Shown: piece after piece, positions 34,786 through 42,749 of the stretch | How positions within the stretch are numbered: position 1 is the first letter of the stretch | How the letters are laid out: each line of letters opens with the position of its first letter | Assembly: GCF_000382045.1 (NCBI RefSeq) | Contig: NZ_KB907451.1 | Span: 434,001-498,000, forward strand | Length of the DNA: 64,000 nt | Source of the DNA: Variovorax atrisoli 110B | Lineage (GTDB): Bacteria; Pseudomonadota; Gammaproteobacteria; Burkholderiales; Burkholderiaceae_C | Direction: 5' to 3' | Notes under the pieces: generated by a model | The model's database searches: none | What the model was told of the DNA's origin: nothing | What the model saw: only the letters and a program-made list of their open reading frames with translations | Program-made: the position numbers and the translations under genes

Positions 34786-35747
34786 GCCGCCTCAGAGTCG
34801 TCTTCGCGGGCACGCCCGAGTTCGCGCGCGTCGCGCTCGAAGCCATCGCCGCCGCCGGCCATGAGATCGTGCTGGTGATGAGCCAGCCCGACCGCCCCGC
34901 CGGCCGCGGCATGAAACTGCAGGCCTCCCCCGTCAAGCAATGCGCCGTCGCCAACGGCTGGCCGGTGGCCCAGCCCCGCAGCCTGCGGCTGGACGGCAAG
35001 TACCCCGACGAAGCCGCCGCCGCCCGCGACACCCTGCTGGCGCTGAAGCCCGACGTGATGGTGGTCGCCGCCTACGGCCTGATCCTTCCGCAGTGGGTGC
35101 TCGACCTGCCCGTGCACGGCTGCCTGAACATCCATGCGAGCCTGCTGCCGCGCTGGCGCGGCGCCGCACCGATCCACCGCGCCATCGAGGCCGGCGATGC
35201 GCAGACCGGCATCACCATCATGCAGATGGACGCGGGCCTCGACACCGGCGACATGCTGCTGCGCGAGGCCGTCGACATCGGCGCGGGCGACAACACCGCC
35301 CGCCTGCACGACCGCCTGGCCGAACTCGGCGGCAGGATGATCGTCGAGGCGCTGGCCCGCATCGGCACGCTGACGCGCACGCCGCAGCCGGCCGAAGGCG
35401 TCACCTACGCCAGCAAGGTCGAGAAGCACGAGGCGCTGGTCGACTGGGCCCGGCCCGCCGACGCGATCGTGCGCCGCGTGCTGGCCTTCGACCCGTTCCC
35501 GGGCGCCAACAGCCCGCTCGATGGCGAGATCATCAAGCTCTGGGCCGCCCATGCCGAAAAGGCCCCCGCGGTTTCTCCGGCTGCGCCGGGCACGATCCTG
35601 GCCGTCGACCCGGCCGGCGTCACGGTGGCAGCGGCCGACGGATCGGCCGTCGTCCTCACCGAACTGCAGCGTCCCGGCGGCAAGCGCCTGCCGGTGGCCG
35701 ACTTCCTGCACGGCTTCGACCTGAAGCCCGGGCAGGCATTCGGCTGA
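34782..35747 (+). CDS. fmt: Methionyl-tRNA formyltransferase
   Basis: A 321-residue enzyme that formylates initiator Met-tRNA with 10-formyl-[18 protein letters not shown] opens the N-terminal domain, and the catalytic motif is [20 protein letters not shown] (about residue 111), followed by [17 protein letters not shown]. The C-terminal tRNA-binding barrel starts near residue 210. The TTG start overlaps the previous stop; no better ATG preserves the N-terminal motif. Confidence 0.96.
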   Translation: MSRLRVVFAGTPEFARVALEAIAAAGHEIVLVMSQPDRPAGRGMKLQASPVKQCAVANGWPVAQPRSLRLDGKYPDEAAAARDTLLALKPDVMVVAAYGLILPQWVLDLPVHGCLNIHASLLPRWRGAAPIHRAIEAGDAQTGITIMQMDAGLDTGDMLLREAVDIGAGDNTARLHDRLAELGGRMIVEALARIGTLTRTPQPAEGVTYASKVEKHEALVDWARPADAIVRRVLAFDPFPGANSPLDGEIIKLWAAHAEKAPAVSPAAPGTILAVDPAGVTVAAADGSAVVLTELQRPGGKRLPVADFLHGFDLKPGQAFG

Positions 35748-36487
35748 TGTTCCTCTCGCAAAGCATCCGCAGCCGCCCCGAGTTCCGCGTCGGCGTGCGC
35801 GACATGACGCCCGTGGCGCTGGGCATCGGCGCCTGGGGGCTCATGACCGGCGTGGCCATGGTCAAGTCGAACATGAGCCTGGTCGAGGCCGTGGCGATGA
35901 CGCTGCTCGTCTACGCGGGCAGCTCGCAGCTCGCGGCCATTCCGCTGCTCTTCGCCGGCGCGCCGGCCTGGGTGATCCTGGCCACGGGCTTCTGCGTCAA
36001 CCTGCGCTTCGTGGTGTTCAGCCTGCACCTGCGCCCCTACCTCATGCACATGCCGCGCTGGCGCCGCATGCTGCACGGCTACCTCACGGCCGACATGAGC
36101 TACGCGCTCTTCACCAAGAAGTACCCCAAGCCGCCGCTGACCGTGGCCGAGCAGCAGGCGCAGGAGGCCTACCTCACCGGCAACTACTTCGTCACCTGGT
36201 GCGCCTGGATGGGCATGAGCCTGCTGGGCATCGCGCTGGCCAACTTCATTCCCCAGACATGGGGCCTGAGCTTCGCCGGCGTGCTGAGCCTGGTGGCCAT
36301 CGTCTGCTCGATGGCGACGACCCGCCTGCGCGTGCTGGCCGCGCTGATCGCCGGCGCCACGGCGGTCGCGGCCTACGCGCTGCCGCTGAAGCTCAACATC
36401 GTGGCCGCCATCGGCGTGGCCGTGCTGCTGTGCTTCTGGCTCGAGAAGCAGCTCGGGCTCGACCCTGGCGCGGAGGACGATAAATGA
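35747..36487 (+). CDS. azlC: AzlC-family branched-chain amino acid exporter subunit
   Basis: A 246-residue inner-membrane protein with several hydrophobic helices and the family signature YAGSSQLAAIPLLFAGAP (about residue 56) followed by CVNLRFVVFSLHLRP. AzlC with AzlD exports branched-chain amino acids. The start overlaps the fmt stop by one base (TGATG). Its stop overlaps an ATG (ATGA at 36484-36487) that begins the first of two tandem repeat units separating it from azlD. Confidence 0.9.
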   Translation: MFLSQSIRSRPEFRVGVRDMTPVALGIGAWGLMTGVAMVKSNMSLVEAVAMTLLVYAGSSQLAAIPLLFAGAPAWVILATGFCVNLRFVVFSLHLRPYLMHMPRWRRMLHGYLTADMSYALFTKKYPKPPLTVAEQQAQEAYLTGNYFVTWCAWMGMSLLGIALANFIPQTWGLSFAGVLSLVAIVCSMATTRLRVLAALIAGATAVAAYALPLKLNIVAAIGVAVLLCFWLEKQLGLDPGAEDDK

Positions 36488-36677
36488 GCGCCGCCCGGCC
36501 GCCCGAAGGCGCTCGCCCCCTCCGTCCGGAGGGGGGAGGAGAAGCGACACGAAGTGCGCGGATCCTGGGGGAGGGCAACAAATGAGCGCCGCTCGGCCGC
36601 CCGAAGGCGCTCGCCCCCTCCGTCCGGAGGGGGGAGGAGAAGCGGCACGAAGTGCGCGCAGCCTGGGGGAGGGCAGC
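36482..36677 (+). repeat. Two tandem 98-bp units between azlC and azlD
   Basis: Units 36482-36579 and 36580-36677 are about 95 percent identical. Each opens with AAATGAGCGCC, contains a perfect 9-bp stem (CCCCCTCCG, TC, CGGAGGGGG), the GCGACACGAAGTGCGC hairpin segment shared with the six-copy repeat family, and ends CCTGGGGGAGGGC. The shared half lies in the opposite orientation to that seen after other stop codons. Each unit boundary restores an ATGA overlap. Confidence 0.92.
36484..36585 (+). CDS. Repeat-encoded 33-residue reading frame, first unit
   Basis: The frame starts on the ATG overlapping the azlC stop and ends on a TGA overlapping the ATG of the next unit. The product begins MSAARPPEGARPLRPEGGGE and ends ILGEGNK; it is basic and rich in Pro, Gly and Ala, with no recognisable domain. 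Evidence for translation is only the coupling geometry, which lets ribosomes pass from azlC through both units to azlD. It may be a by-product of repeat insertion and not a functional peptide. Confidence 0.4.
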   Translation: MSAARPPEGARPLRPEGGGEATRSARILGEGNK

Positions 36678-36683
36678 GAATGA
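36582..36683 (+). CDS. Repeat-encoded 33-residue reading frame, second unit
   Basis: The same frame in the second unit, differing at four residues (A for T22, S for I27, S for N32, E for K33). Its TGA overlaps the azlD ATG at 36680-36683, so the chain azlC, unit 1, unit 2, azlD is linked by three ATGA overlaps. Function is unknown and may be limited to keeping translation of azlD coupled to azlC. Confidence 0.4.
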   Translation: MSAARPPEGARPLRPEGGGEAARSARSLGEGSE

Positions 36684-37027
36684 GCACCACGAATGCGACC
36701 ACCGACTGGTGGACCATGGGCGTGATCGTCGGCCTGGCGCTGGTCACCGTGCTCACGCGCTGCTTCTTCTTCATTCTCGACAGGCCCTGGGGCCTGCCCG
36801 AGTGGGCGCACCGCGCGCTGCACTACGCGCCGGCCGCCGCGCTCGCGGGCGTGATCGCGCCCGAGATCGTCATGACGCAGGGCCATCTCATCACCACGCT
36901 GCACGACGCGCGCCTGTACGCGGCGGTGGTTGGCGCCGCCTACTTCTACTGGCGGCGCGGCGTGCTGGGCACGATGCTCGCAGGGATGGCGGTGTACCTG
37001 CCACTGCACCTCGGACTGGGTTGGTAG
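36680..37027 (+). CDS. azlD: AzlD-family branched-chain amino acid exporter subunit
   Basis: A 115-residue membrane protein with about four short helices and the family pattern LTRCFFFILDRPWGLPEW. It forms the exporter with AzlC. In most genomes the two genes directly overlap; here 192 bp of tandem repeat intervene but the start still overlaps a stop codon (ATGA). The ATG at 36680 gives the family N-terminus; the longer frame upstream is repeat sequence. Confidence 0.9.
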   Translation: MSTTNATTDWWTMGVIVGLALVTVLTRCFFFILDRPWGLPEWAHRALHYAPAAALAGVIAPEIVMTQGHLITTLHDARLYAAVVGAAYFYWRRGVLGTMLAGMAVYLPLHLGLGW

Positions 37028-37118
37028 GCGGCCGCCGCCGGGCCGCCCCAAGGCGGGCCGCGCCTCCCCCTCGGGGGGTGGAGTTACACGCAGCGAAGCG
37101 AAGTGAAAAGCCGGGGGG
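37028..37118 (-). repeat. Divergent relative of the stop-anchored repeat
   Basis: On the minus strand, CCCCCCGGC begins 9 nt after the stop of the Bug-family gene, followed by CACTTCGCTTCGCTGCGTG, a CCCCCCGA/GGGGG-type hairpin and a GGCCCGCC/GGGCGGCCC stem. Sequence identity to the six clear copies is limited, but order, orientation and distance from the stop are the same. It also abuts the azlD stop on the other side. Confidence 0.7.
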
Positions 37119-37127
37119 CTCCGATTT

Positions 37128-38102
37128 CTAGTCGAGCTTCACGCCGGCCGCGACGATGATCTTGCCCCAGCGCTCGCTCTCGGCGCGCGAGAGCTTGTAG
37201 AAGTCCTGCGGCGTCCCGGGCAGCGCCTCGAAGCCGAAGTCCGCGAACAGCTTCACCACCTTCGGCGCCTTCATCGCCTTGTGCAGCTCGGCGTTGAGCC
37301 GCGCGACCGCTTCCGGTGGCATGCCGGCCGGGCCGATGAGGCCGTGGAAGGCATAGGCGTTGACGTCGCTGAAGCCGGCCTCGACGAAGGTCGGAACATC
37401 GGGCAGGGCGCTCGCGCGCTGCGGCAGCGCGATGGCCAGCACCCGCACCTTGCCCGACTTGATGATCGGCAGGCCCGAGGCCAGGTCCAGCATCATCGTC
37501 GGCACCTGGCCGCCCATCACGTCGGTCATGGCCGGCGCCGCGCCCTTGTACGGCACGTGCGTGATGGTCAGCCCGGCCTTCTGCTTGAAGAGCTCCATCG
37601 CCATGTGGTGCGGCGAGCCGTTGCCCGGCGAGGCGTAGCTCACCTTGTCGGGGTTGGCCTTCACGTAGCGCACGAACTCCGCCACGTTCTTCGCGGGAAA
37701 GTCCGGGTGCACCACCAGCGCCACCGGGAAGCGCCCGATGGTGCCGATGTAGGTGAAGTCGCTCGCGGGCTTGTACGGCAGCTTGGCGAACATGTGCTCG
37801 TTGAAGAGCAGCGCGGCGTTCTCGGCCTGCATGATGGTGTAGCCATCGGGCCTGGCCTGCATCATCACGCCCACGCCGATGTTGGTGGAGGCGCCCGGCC
37901 GGTTGTCGATGATGAGCGGCTGCCCCAGCGATGGCTGCATCGCCTCGGCGAGCGTGCGCGCGAGGTTGTCGGTGCCGCCGCCGGCCACGTAGGGCACGAT
38001 CCATTTGATCGGCTGGGTGGGGTAGGCCGCCGTTTGCGCCGATGCGAAGGTGGAAGTGGCCAGCGCGAGGGCCGCTGCCAGCAGGGGAAGGAATCGCTTC
38101 AT
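37128..38102 (-). CDS. Bug-family (TctC-like) tripartite tricarboxylate binding protein
   Basis: A 324-residue periplasmic protein: signal peptide ending FASA-QTAA (about residue 22), then YPTQPIKWIVPYVAGGGTDN, the hallmark of Bug receptors, and NRPGASTNIGVGVMMQARPDG. These bind carboxylates or aromatic acids, often without a cognate transporter nearby, as here. It lies 47 bp after the metallo-beta-lactamase-fold gene on the same strand and probably belongs to that catabolic operon. Confidence 0.92.
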   Translation of the reverse strand: MKRFLPLLAAALALATSTFASAQTAAYPTQPIKWIVPYVAGGGTDNLARTLAEAMQPSLGQPLIIDNRPGASTNIGVGVMMQARPDGYTIMQAENAALLFNEHMFAKLPYKPASDFTYIGTIGRFPVALVVHPDFPAKNVAEFVRYVKANPDKVSYASPGNGSPHHMAMELFKQKAGLTITHVPYKGAAPAMTDVMGGQVPTMMLDLASGLPIIKSGKVRVLAIALPQRASALPDVPTFVEAGFSDVNAYAFHGLIGPAGMPPEAVARLNAELHKAMKAPKVVKLFADFGFEALPGTPQDFYKLSRAESERWGKIIVAAGVKLD

Positions 38103-38149
38103 CGTCTCTTGTCTCCGTTGCTCGTTTTGAAATCGGTCGGGCCGGCTTG

Positions 38150-39112
38150 CTAGCCGCGCAATGTCTGCCACAGCTCGCGGTCGCGCTCGGCGGTCCACAC
38201 CACCGGGTGTTCGATGCCGCGCAGTTCGTCGTAGGCGCGCGAGACGTCGAAGGGCAGCACGTGCTGGAACACGGGCCAGTCGCCGAAGCGCGGCGTCATC
38301 GCCGCCTCGGCCCGCGCGAAGCAGCCCTTGAGCGTCTCGCCGGCTGCGATGCCGGCCTTCACGCTTTCCAGCAGCGTCGAGAGGAATGCCTTGGTGAGGC
38401 CGATGGCCTCGGCGCAGGCGGCCTCGTCCTGCAGCACCGCGCCGCGGCCGGGCACCAGCACGCGCGGCTTCAGCGCGGCCACGGCGTCGAGCGTGCCGGC
38501 CCAGTCGCCGATGTAGGCGTCGCCCGCGTACACGCCGCAGCGGTTCTCGACCACGTCGCCCGAGAAGAGCACGCCGCAGTCGGCCAGCCACGCGACCGCG
38601 TCGCCCCCCGAATGGCCGCGGCCCAGCGACATCAGCCGCAGTTCGCGGCCGCCGCCCAGCGGCAGCGTCATCTCGCGGTCGAAGACCTTCGTGGGCATGG
38701 TCAGGCCCGGTATCTCCTCGACGCCGGCGAACAGCCGCGGAAAGCGGCCGACCTCCGAGTCGAAGTCGGCCTGGCCGCGCGTGCGGATCCAGTAGAGCGT
38801 GCCGCTGCTGGCGACGATGTCGCGCACCTCGGCGAAGGCGCTGGCGCCCATCACCCGCACCGCGTGGTAGTGCGTGAGCACGATGGTGCGGATCGGCTTG
38901 TCGGTCACCGTGCGGATGGCAGCGAGGAAGTCGCGCGCCATGCGCGGCGTGGGGCGGGTGTCGATCAGCACCACGTGCTCGTCGCCGACGACGAAGCCGC
39001 AGTTGGGATCGAAGTCGCTGATGTAGCCGTAGGCGCCGGGGCCCAGCTCCTGCAGCCGGGGCTTCTGCTCGCGGGTGTCGGAGGCGGATGCGAAGGAAAC
39101 GCTCGTGGTCAT
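38150..39112 (-). CDS. MBL-fold metallohydrolase
   Basis: A 320-residue metallo-beta-lactamase-fold protein. The region after the second strand carries LTHYHAVRVMGAS, where the usual HxHxDH is reduced (HYHAVR), so the di-zinc site is incomplete. GRGHSGGDAVAW and LFSGDVVENRCGVYAGD supply later ligands. It may bind one metal or a different one. Members beside aromatic hydroxylases are reported in Burkholderiales gene neighbourhoods but lack a defined reaction. The start overlaps the DUF2783 stop (ATGA). Confidence 0.83.
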   Translation of the reverse strand: MTTSVSFASASDTREQKPRLQELGPGAYGYISDFDPNCGFVVGDEHVVLIDTRPTPRMARDFLAAIRTVTDKPIRTIVLTHYHAVRVMGASAFAEVRDIVASSGTLYWIRTRGQADFDSEVGRFPRLFAGVEEIPGLTMPTKVFDREMTLPLGGGRELRLMSLGRGHSGGDAVAWLADCGVLFSGDVVENRCGVYAGDAYIGDWAGTLDAVAALKPRVLVPGRGAVLQDEAACAEAIGLTKAFLSTLLESVKAGIAAGETLKGCFARAEAAMTPRFGDWPVFQHVLPFDVSRAYDELRGIEHPVVWTAERDRELWQTLRG

Positions 39113-39321
39113 GGGGTGTCGTGGTCCGTCGTCGTGGGTTCTTCTTCGGCCGCCGCGCGGATGCACGCGAGCAGCACGTCCTGGTCGGCGCACTGGTTGG
39201 CCAGCAGCAGCACGAGGCGCGCGTTGAGGTCGGCGCTCTGCGCCTCGCTGCGGCCTTCGTGGGCGGCGAGCAGCGCGGCGTAGAAGCCGTCGGGATCGGG
39301 GATGCGGGGCTCGGTGATCAT
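39109..39321 (-). CDS. DUF2783-family small protein
   Basis: A 70-residue acidic, helical protein (MITEPRIPDPDGFYAALLAA ... LLLANQCADQDVLLACI). Both ends overlap neighbours by ATGA: its start overlaps the stop of the FAD monooxygenase gene and its stop overlaps the start of the MBL-fold gene. That geometry and the conserved pairing suggest a partner or adaptor for one of the two enzymes. No function is known. Confidence 0.8.
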   Translation of the reverse strand: MITEPRIPDPDGFYAALLAAHEGRSEAQSADLNARLVLLLANQCADQDVLLACIRAAAEEEPTTTDHDTP

Positions 39322-40970
39322 GGGTCGAGTTCGTTGGCGGCCAGTGCGGTGCGCACGGCGCGGGCGATGGCTTCGGGCGTGGCGTTCGGCAGCACGGCGG
39401 CGCGGTAGGCGTCAGGCCGCACGAGGACGAAGCTGCCTGCGTCGCCAGCGCCGAGGTGGCTCGCGAGCTTTTCGTCGGCGTGCAGCGTGGGCAGGCCGCT
39501 GTCGCCGCCCACGGCCAGCAGGCGCAACGGCAGCGACGCGATGGCATCGAGCGCCGCTCTCGACTGCTCGCGCGTCGGCGCGAACCACAGGCCGATGCAC
39601 TCGGTGCCTTCGGCCAGCAGCTGCATCAGCGTGGTCTCGCGGCCATCGGCCAGGCGCAGCGGCAGGTTCTGCACAGAGCGCGCGCCCTCGGGCAGCACCG
39701 CCGCGGGCGGATAGTCGTTGGCCACCGACATCCGGCCGGTGTTGACCAGCGCCCGCGCGAAGGGATGGCGCGCCGCCAGCGCCACCACCGCACGGCGCAG
39801 CGTGTGCTCGGCGGGCGAGCGCGGCGCGAGGAAGCGTGCCGATCGGCTCGTCACCTGCAGGTTCTGCTTCGCGGCGGGCTGGCGCTCGGCGTCGTAGCTG
39901 TCGAGCAGCGCCTCGCCGGCCCTGCCCTGTGCGACGAGCGCGAGCTTCCAGCCGAGGTTGGCCGCGTCCTGGATGCCGCTGTTGCCGCCGCGTGCGCCGA
40001 AGGGGCTCACCACGTGCGCCGCGTCGCCGATGAAGAACACGCGGCCGTGGCGGAAGCTGTCGAGCAGGTGATCGCGGTAGCCGTAGGGGCCGATCCAGAC
40101 GAACTCGAACTCCACGTCCGGCCCGAGCTGCTCGCGCAGCCGCGCGCCCGCCACCTCGGGCTTGCTGATGTAGGCAGTGTCGCAGTCCTCGGGCATCTGG
40201 TAGTCGATGCGCCACACGCCATCGGCCATCAGGTGCTGCCACACGCCGCGGCCTTCGTTGAAGGGCGCGTCCACCCAGGTCCAGCGCTCGGTGGGCAGCG
40301 GCTTCCTGAAGCGCACGTCGCTGATGCACCAGCGGTCGGTGCTGCGCGAGGAGTGCGCGTCGATGCCCATCTGCGTGCGGATCGTGCTGTTGGCGCCGGT
40401 GGCGTCGATCAGCCGGTCGGCCTCGATGGTGTAGCTGCCGGCGGGCGTCTCGACTTCCAGGCGCACGCCGTCGGCGAGCTGCTCCACGCGGGTGAGGCGG
40501 TTCTTCCAGCGCAGGTCGGTCAGCCCCAGTTCGATGATGCGCTCGACCAGGAACCACTCGACGTAGAACTGCTGCAGGTTGACGAAGGGCGGCTGCTTCG
40601 AGACGCTGTTGGCCTGCAGGTTGAAGTTGTAGACCTCCTGCTCGCCCGAGAAGGTGCGCCCGAACGACCAGGTGATGCCCTTGGCCGCGATGCGCTCGTA
40701 GATGCCCAGGCGCTCGAAGATCTCCAGGCTCTTCTGCGCATAGCAGATGCCGCGCGACGATGCGCCGCGCACGCCGACGGTGTCGTCCTCGTCCAGCAGC
40801 ACGGCGCGCACGCCGCGTTGCGCGAGGTCGCAGGCCAGCGTGAGGCCCGAGGGGCCGGCACCGACGATGACGATGGGATGCCGCACGGGCTTCGTGCTGC
40901 CCAGCTCGGGCGGCGGCGTGAAGGGCCAGACCGGCAGCTCGTAGGCCGGTGCGAAAGCGAAGTTTTCCAT
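39318..40970 (-). CDS. FAD-dependent aromatic hydroxylase (MhpA/PHBH-like)
   Basis: A 550-residue class A flavin monooxygenase. The dinucleotide motif VIVGAGPSGLTLACDLAQRG lies near residue 33, the DG-type motif appears as ADRLIDATGANSTIR, and the second FAD motif is VFFIGDAAHVVSPFGARGGN. A thioredoxin-like C-terminal domain (about 420-550) is usual for phenol and 3-(3-hydroxyphenyl)propionate hydroxylases. It would hydroxylate an aromatic ring using NAD(P)H and O2. It is in the middle of an overlapping operon with hydrolase and VOC genes. Substrate unknown. Confidence 0.9.
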   Translation of the reverse strand: MENFAFAPAYELPVWPFTPPPELGSTKPVRHPIVIVGAGPSGLTLACDLAQRGVRAVLLDEDDTVGVRGASSRGICYAQKSLEIFERLGIYERIAAKGITWSFGRTFSGEQEVYNFNLQANSVSKQPPFVNLQQFYVEWFLVERIIELGLTDLRWKNRLTRVEQLADGVRLEVETPAGSYTIEADRLIDATGANSTIRTQMGIDAHSSRSTDRWCISDVRFRKPLPTERWTWVDAPFNEGRGVWQHLMADGVWRIDYQMPEDCDTAYISKPEVAGARLREQLGPDVEFEFVWIGPYGYRDHLLDSFRHGRVFFIGDAAHVVSPFGARGGNSGIQDAANLGWKLALVAQGRAGEALLDSYDAERQPAAKQNLQVTSRSARFLAPRSPAEHTLRRAVVALAARHPFARALVNTGRMSVANDYPPAAVLPEGARSVQNLPLRLADGRETTLMQLLAEGTECIGLWFAPTREQSRAALDAIASLPLRLLAVGGDSGLPTLHADEKLASHLGAGDAGSFVLVRPDAYRAAVLPNATPEAIARAVRTALAANELDP

Positions 40971-40983
40971 GGTGGCTCTGCGG

Positions 40984-42105
40984 CTACAGCGCGTGCGCGA
41001 ACTCGGCGATGGCGTCCGCCGCCTTCGGGATCAGCTCCGGCTGCCCCGCGAGGTAGTGGTTGCCGCCGACGATGTCGACGTTGCGGATGCGCGGCCCGCC
41101 CGCCGCCATCCAGGCATCTCGCGTGCTCGGGAAGGTCGACTGGTCGCCCGTGTAGGTCAGCAGCAGTTTCGGCACCGTGGTGCGCGCGAGGTTGGTCGGA
41201 CCGTCGGCCTGCGAGCGCGACGACCACTGCGAGAGAAAGGCCGTGAGCGACGTGGTGCGTCCCATCGCGTTGGCCGAGTAGTTCACCTGCCGCGCGTCGC
41301 CCCAGACGCTGCCGGGCAGGCGGTCGTTGGGATCGAGCGAGAGGTCGACGCAGCGCGGATCGGCATGCGTGCGGTAGACGATGAAGGTCTGGTCGCGCGG
41401 TGCGCCGGGTGTGCCGCGCAGCAGCGCGAGGCGGTCGAGGCACCACTGCTCGATGCGATCGAGCCGTGCCTTCTGCGCGGCGCCGAAGCGCGCGAGGAAG
41501 TCGCGCTCGTAGGGCACGCGGTGGCGCGCGTCGTACATGTCGAGCTCGGGGTCGACCGAGAGCGGGTCGTGCTCGTCGGTGACAGAGGGGTCGATCCAGT
41601 CGCGCATCAGCCGGGTGCGGCCCAGGTGCGCGGCGCACAGCGCGATGCCGTCCACGGGCGGCAGGTCGTCGGGGTGCAGGTGCGTGGGATCGCCGTCGGG
41701 CAGGTGCGTGGCGGTGAGCTTCTCGGCCTGCGCCTGGTAGAAGGCCGCGAGCGCGGCGCCGCCGGAGTTGCCGACGAGGAACACCTTCTCGTATCCGGCA
41801 GCGCGCAGGTACTGCACGCCCGCGCCCAGGTCCTGGATGGCGCGCTCCATCAGCAGCACGGTATCGTTGCCCACGAAGCGCGAGTTCAGGCCCATGCAGC
41901 AGATACCGCGCTCGGCCAGCGGGCCGATCAGGTAGTGGCCCATGAAGTTGCTCGTGGGGTGCATCACGATGGCGGCGATCTTCTTCGGGCCCTGCGGCGC
42001 GCGGTAGGCGCCGTAGATGCGCGGGCGCAGCAGCTGCAGGCCCGACTGGCTCTCCATGGCCGCGCCGGGCTTCACGTCGATGACGGCGAGTTCCAGCTCA
42101 GGCAT
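40984..42105 (-). CDS. Alpha/beta hydrolase of an aromatic catabolic operon
   Basis: A 373-residue protein with a nucleophile elbow FLVGNSGGAAL (Ser near residue 121), MHPTSNFMGHYL near the oxyanion position, and a late catalytic His in VGGNHYLAGQP. No signal peptide. The start at 42105 has AAGGA 8 nt upstream and overlaps the VOC gene by 8 bp. A role in hydrolysing a ring-cleavage product or an ester precursor fits the neighbours but is inference. Confidence 0.83.
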   Translation of the reverse strand: MPELELAVIDVKPGAAMESQSGLQLLRPRIYGAYRAPQGPKKIAAIVMHPTSNFMGHYLIGPLAERGICCMGLNSRFVGNDTVLLMERAIQDLGAGVQYLRAAGYEKVFLVGNSGGAALAAFYQAQAEKLTATHLPDGDPTHLHPDDLPPVDGIALCAAHLGRTRLMRDWIDPSVTDEHDPLSVDPELDMYDARHRVPYERDFLARFGAAQKARLDRIEQWCLDRLALLRGTPGAPRDQTFIVYRTHADPRCVDLSLDPNDRLPGSVWGDARQVNYSANAMGRTTSLTAFLSQWSSRSQADGPTNLARTTVPKLLLTYTGDQSTFPSTRDAWMAAGGPRIRNVDIVGGNHYLAGQPELIPKAADAIAEFAHAL

Positions 42106-42658
42106 TCGACGCATCCTTTGCAGCGGCGGCGCGCAGGCCGGCCTTGCGCTCGGTCCAGGCGTCGAGCTCGGCGCGCGCGCGCAGCGCATGCGCGTCCATC
42201 TCGGCCTGCGGCACGGTCGGCGTGGTCAGCTCCACGCGGATGCCGTTGGGGTCGAAGAAGTAGATCGATTCGATGATGTGGTGGTCGGTCACGCCCAGCA
42301 CCTCGACGCCCGCGCCTTCGAGCCGTGCCTTGGCGGCCAGCAGGGCGGCCACCGAATCGACGCGCAGCGCGATGTGGTTCACCCACGAGGGCGTGTTGGG
42401 CGAGGGCAGCGCCGCGACGTCGTCGCCGAGGTCGAAGAAGGCGATGAACGAGCCGTCGCGCATGCGAAAGAAGATGTGCACGTACGGGCAGTACTCGCCG
42501 GTGCTGGGCACGTGGTCGCTCTTGATGACGTGGGCCAGCGGCAGGCCGAGCAGGTCTTCGTAGAAGCGGCGGGTTTCCTCGCTGTCGCGGCAGCGCCAGG
42601 CGAAGTGGTGCAGCCCGTGGATGGGCGGTGGGGGTGCCGTGGTGGCAGTCGTCGGCAT
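42098..42658 (-). CDS. VOC-family dioxygenase/glyoxalase-like protein
   Basis: A 186-residue vicinal-oxygen-chelate protein with two beta-alpha-beta units. Likely metal ligands are His in IHGLHHFAWRC, His in SWVNHIALRV and Glu in NGIRVELTTP, the H-H-E set of extradiol dioxygenases and fosfomycin/glyoxalase relatives. First gene of the operon opposite the LysR gene. Beside an aromatic hydroxylase an extradiol ring-cleavage role is attractive, but the protein is shorter than classical two-domain dioxygenases. Confidence 0.83.
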   Translation of the reverse strand: MPTTATTAPPPPIHGLHHFAWRCRDSEETRRFYEDLLGLPLAHVIKSDHVPSTGEYCPYVHIFFRMRDGSFIAFFDLGDDVAALPSPNTPSWVNHIALRVDSVAALLAAKARLEGAGVEVLGVTDHHIIESIYFFDPNGIRVELTTPTVPQAEMDAHALRARAELDAWTERKAGLRAAAAKDASNA

Positions 42659-42721
42659 GGCTCGTGTCTCCGGTAAGCCGGTATTGGGCGATGCCGCGTC
42701 TTATGATGCAATCAAAATTAA

Positions 42722-42737
42722 TTCATCGATTGATGAA
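42722..42737. promoter_or_regulatory. Palindrome in the LysR/VOC divergent promoter
   Basis: TTCATC, GATT, GATGAA: a perfect 6-bp inverted repeat in an AT-rich stretch, 12 nt before the LysR start and 63 nt before the VOC start. Location and dyad form fit the recognition site of a LysR-type regulator. Confidence 0.55.
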
Positions 42738-42749
42738 ATAATCGTATAT

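Noticed and set aside
36482..36677. CRISPR-like direct repeat
   Set aside because: There are only two units, each 98 bp, directly adjoining with no spacers, and no cas genes are present.
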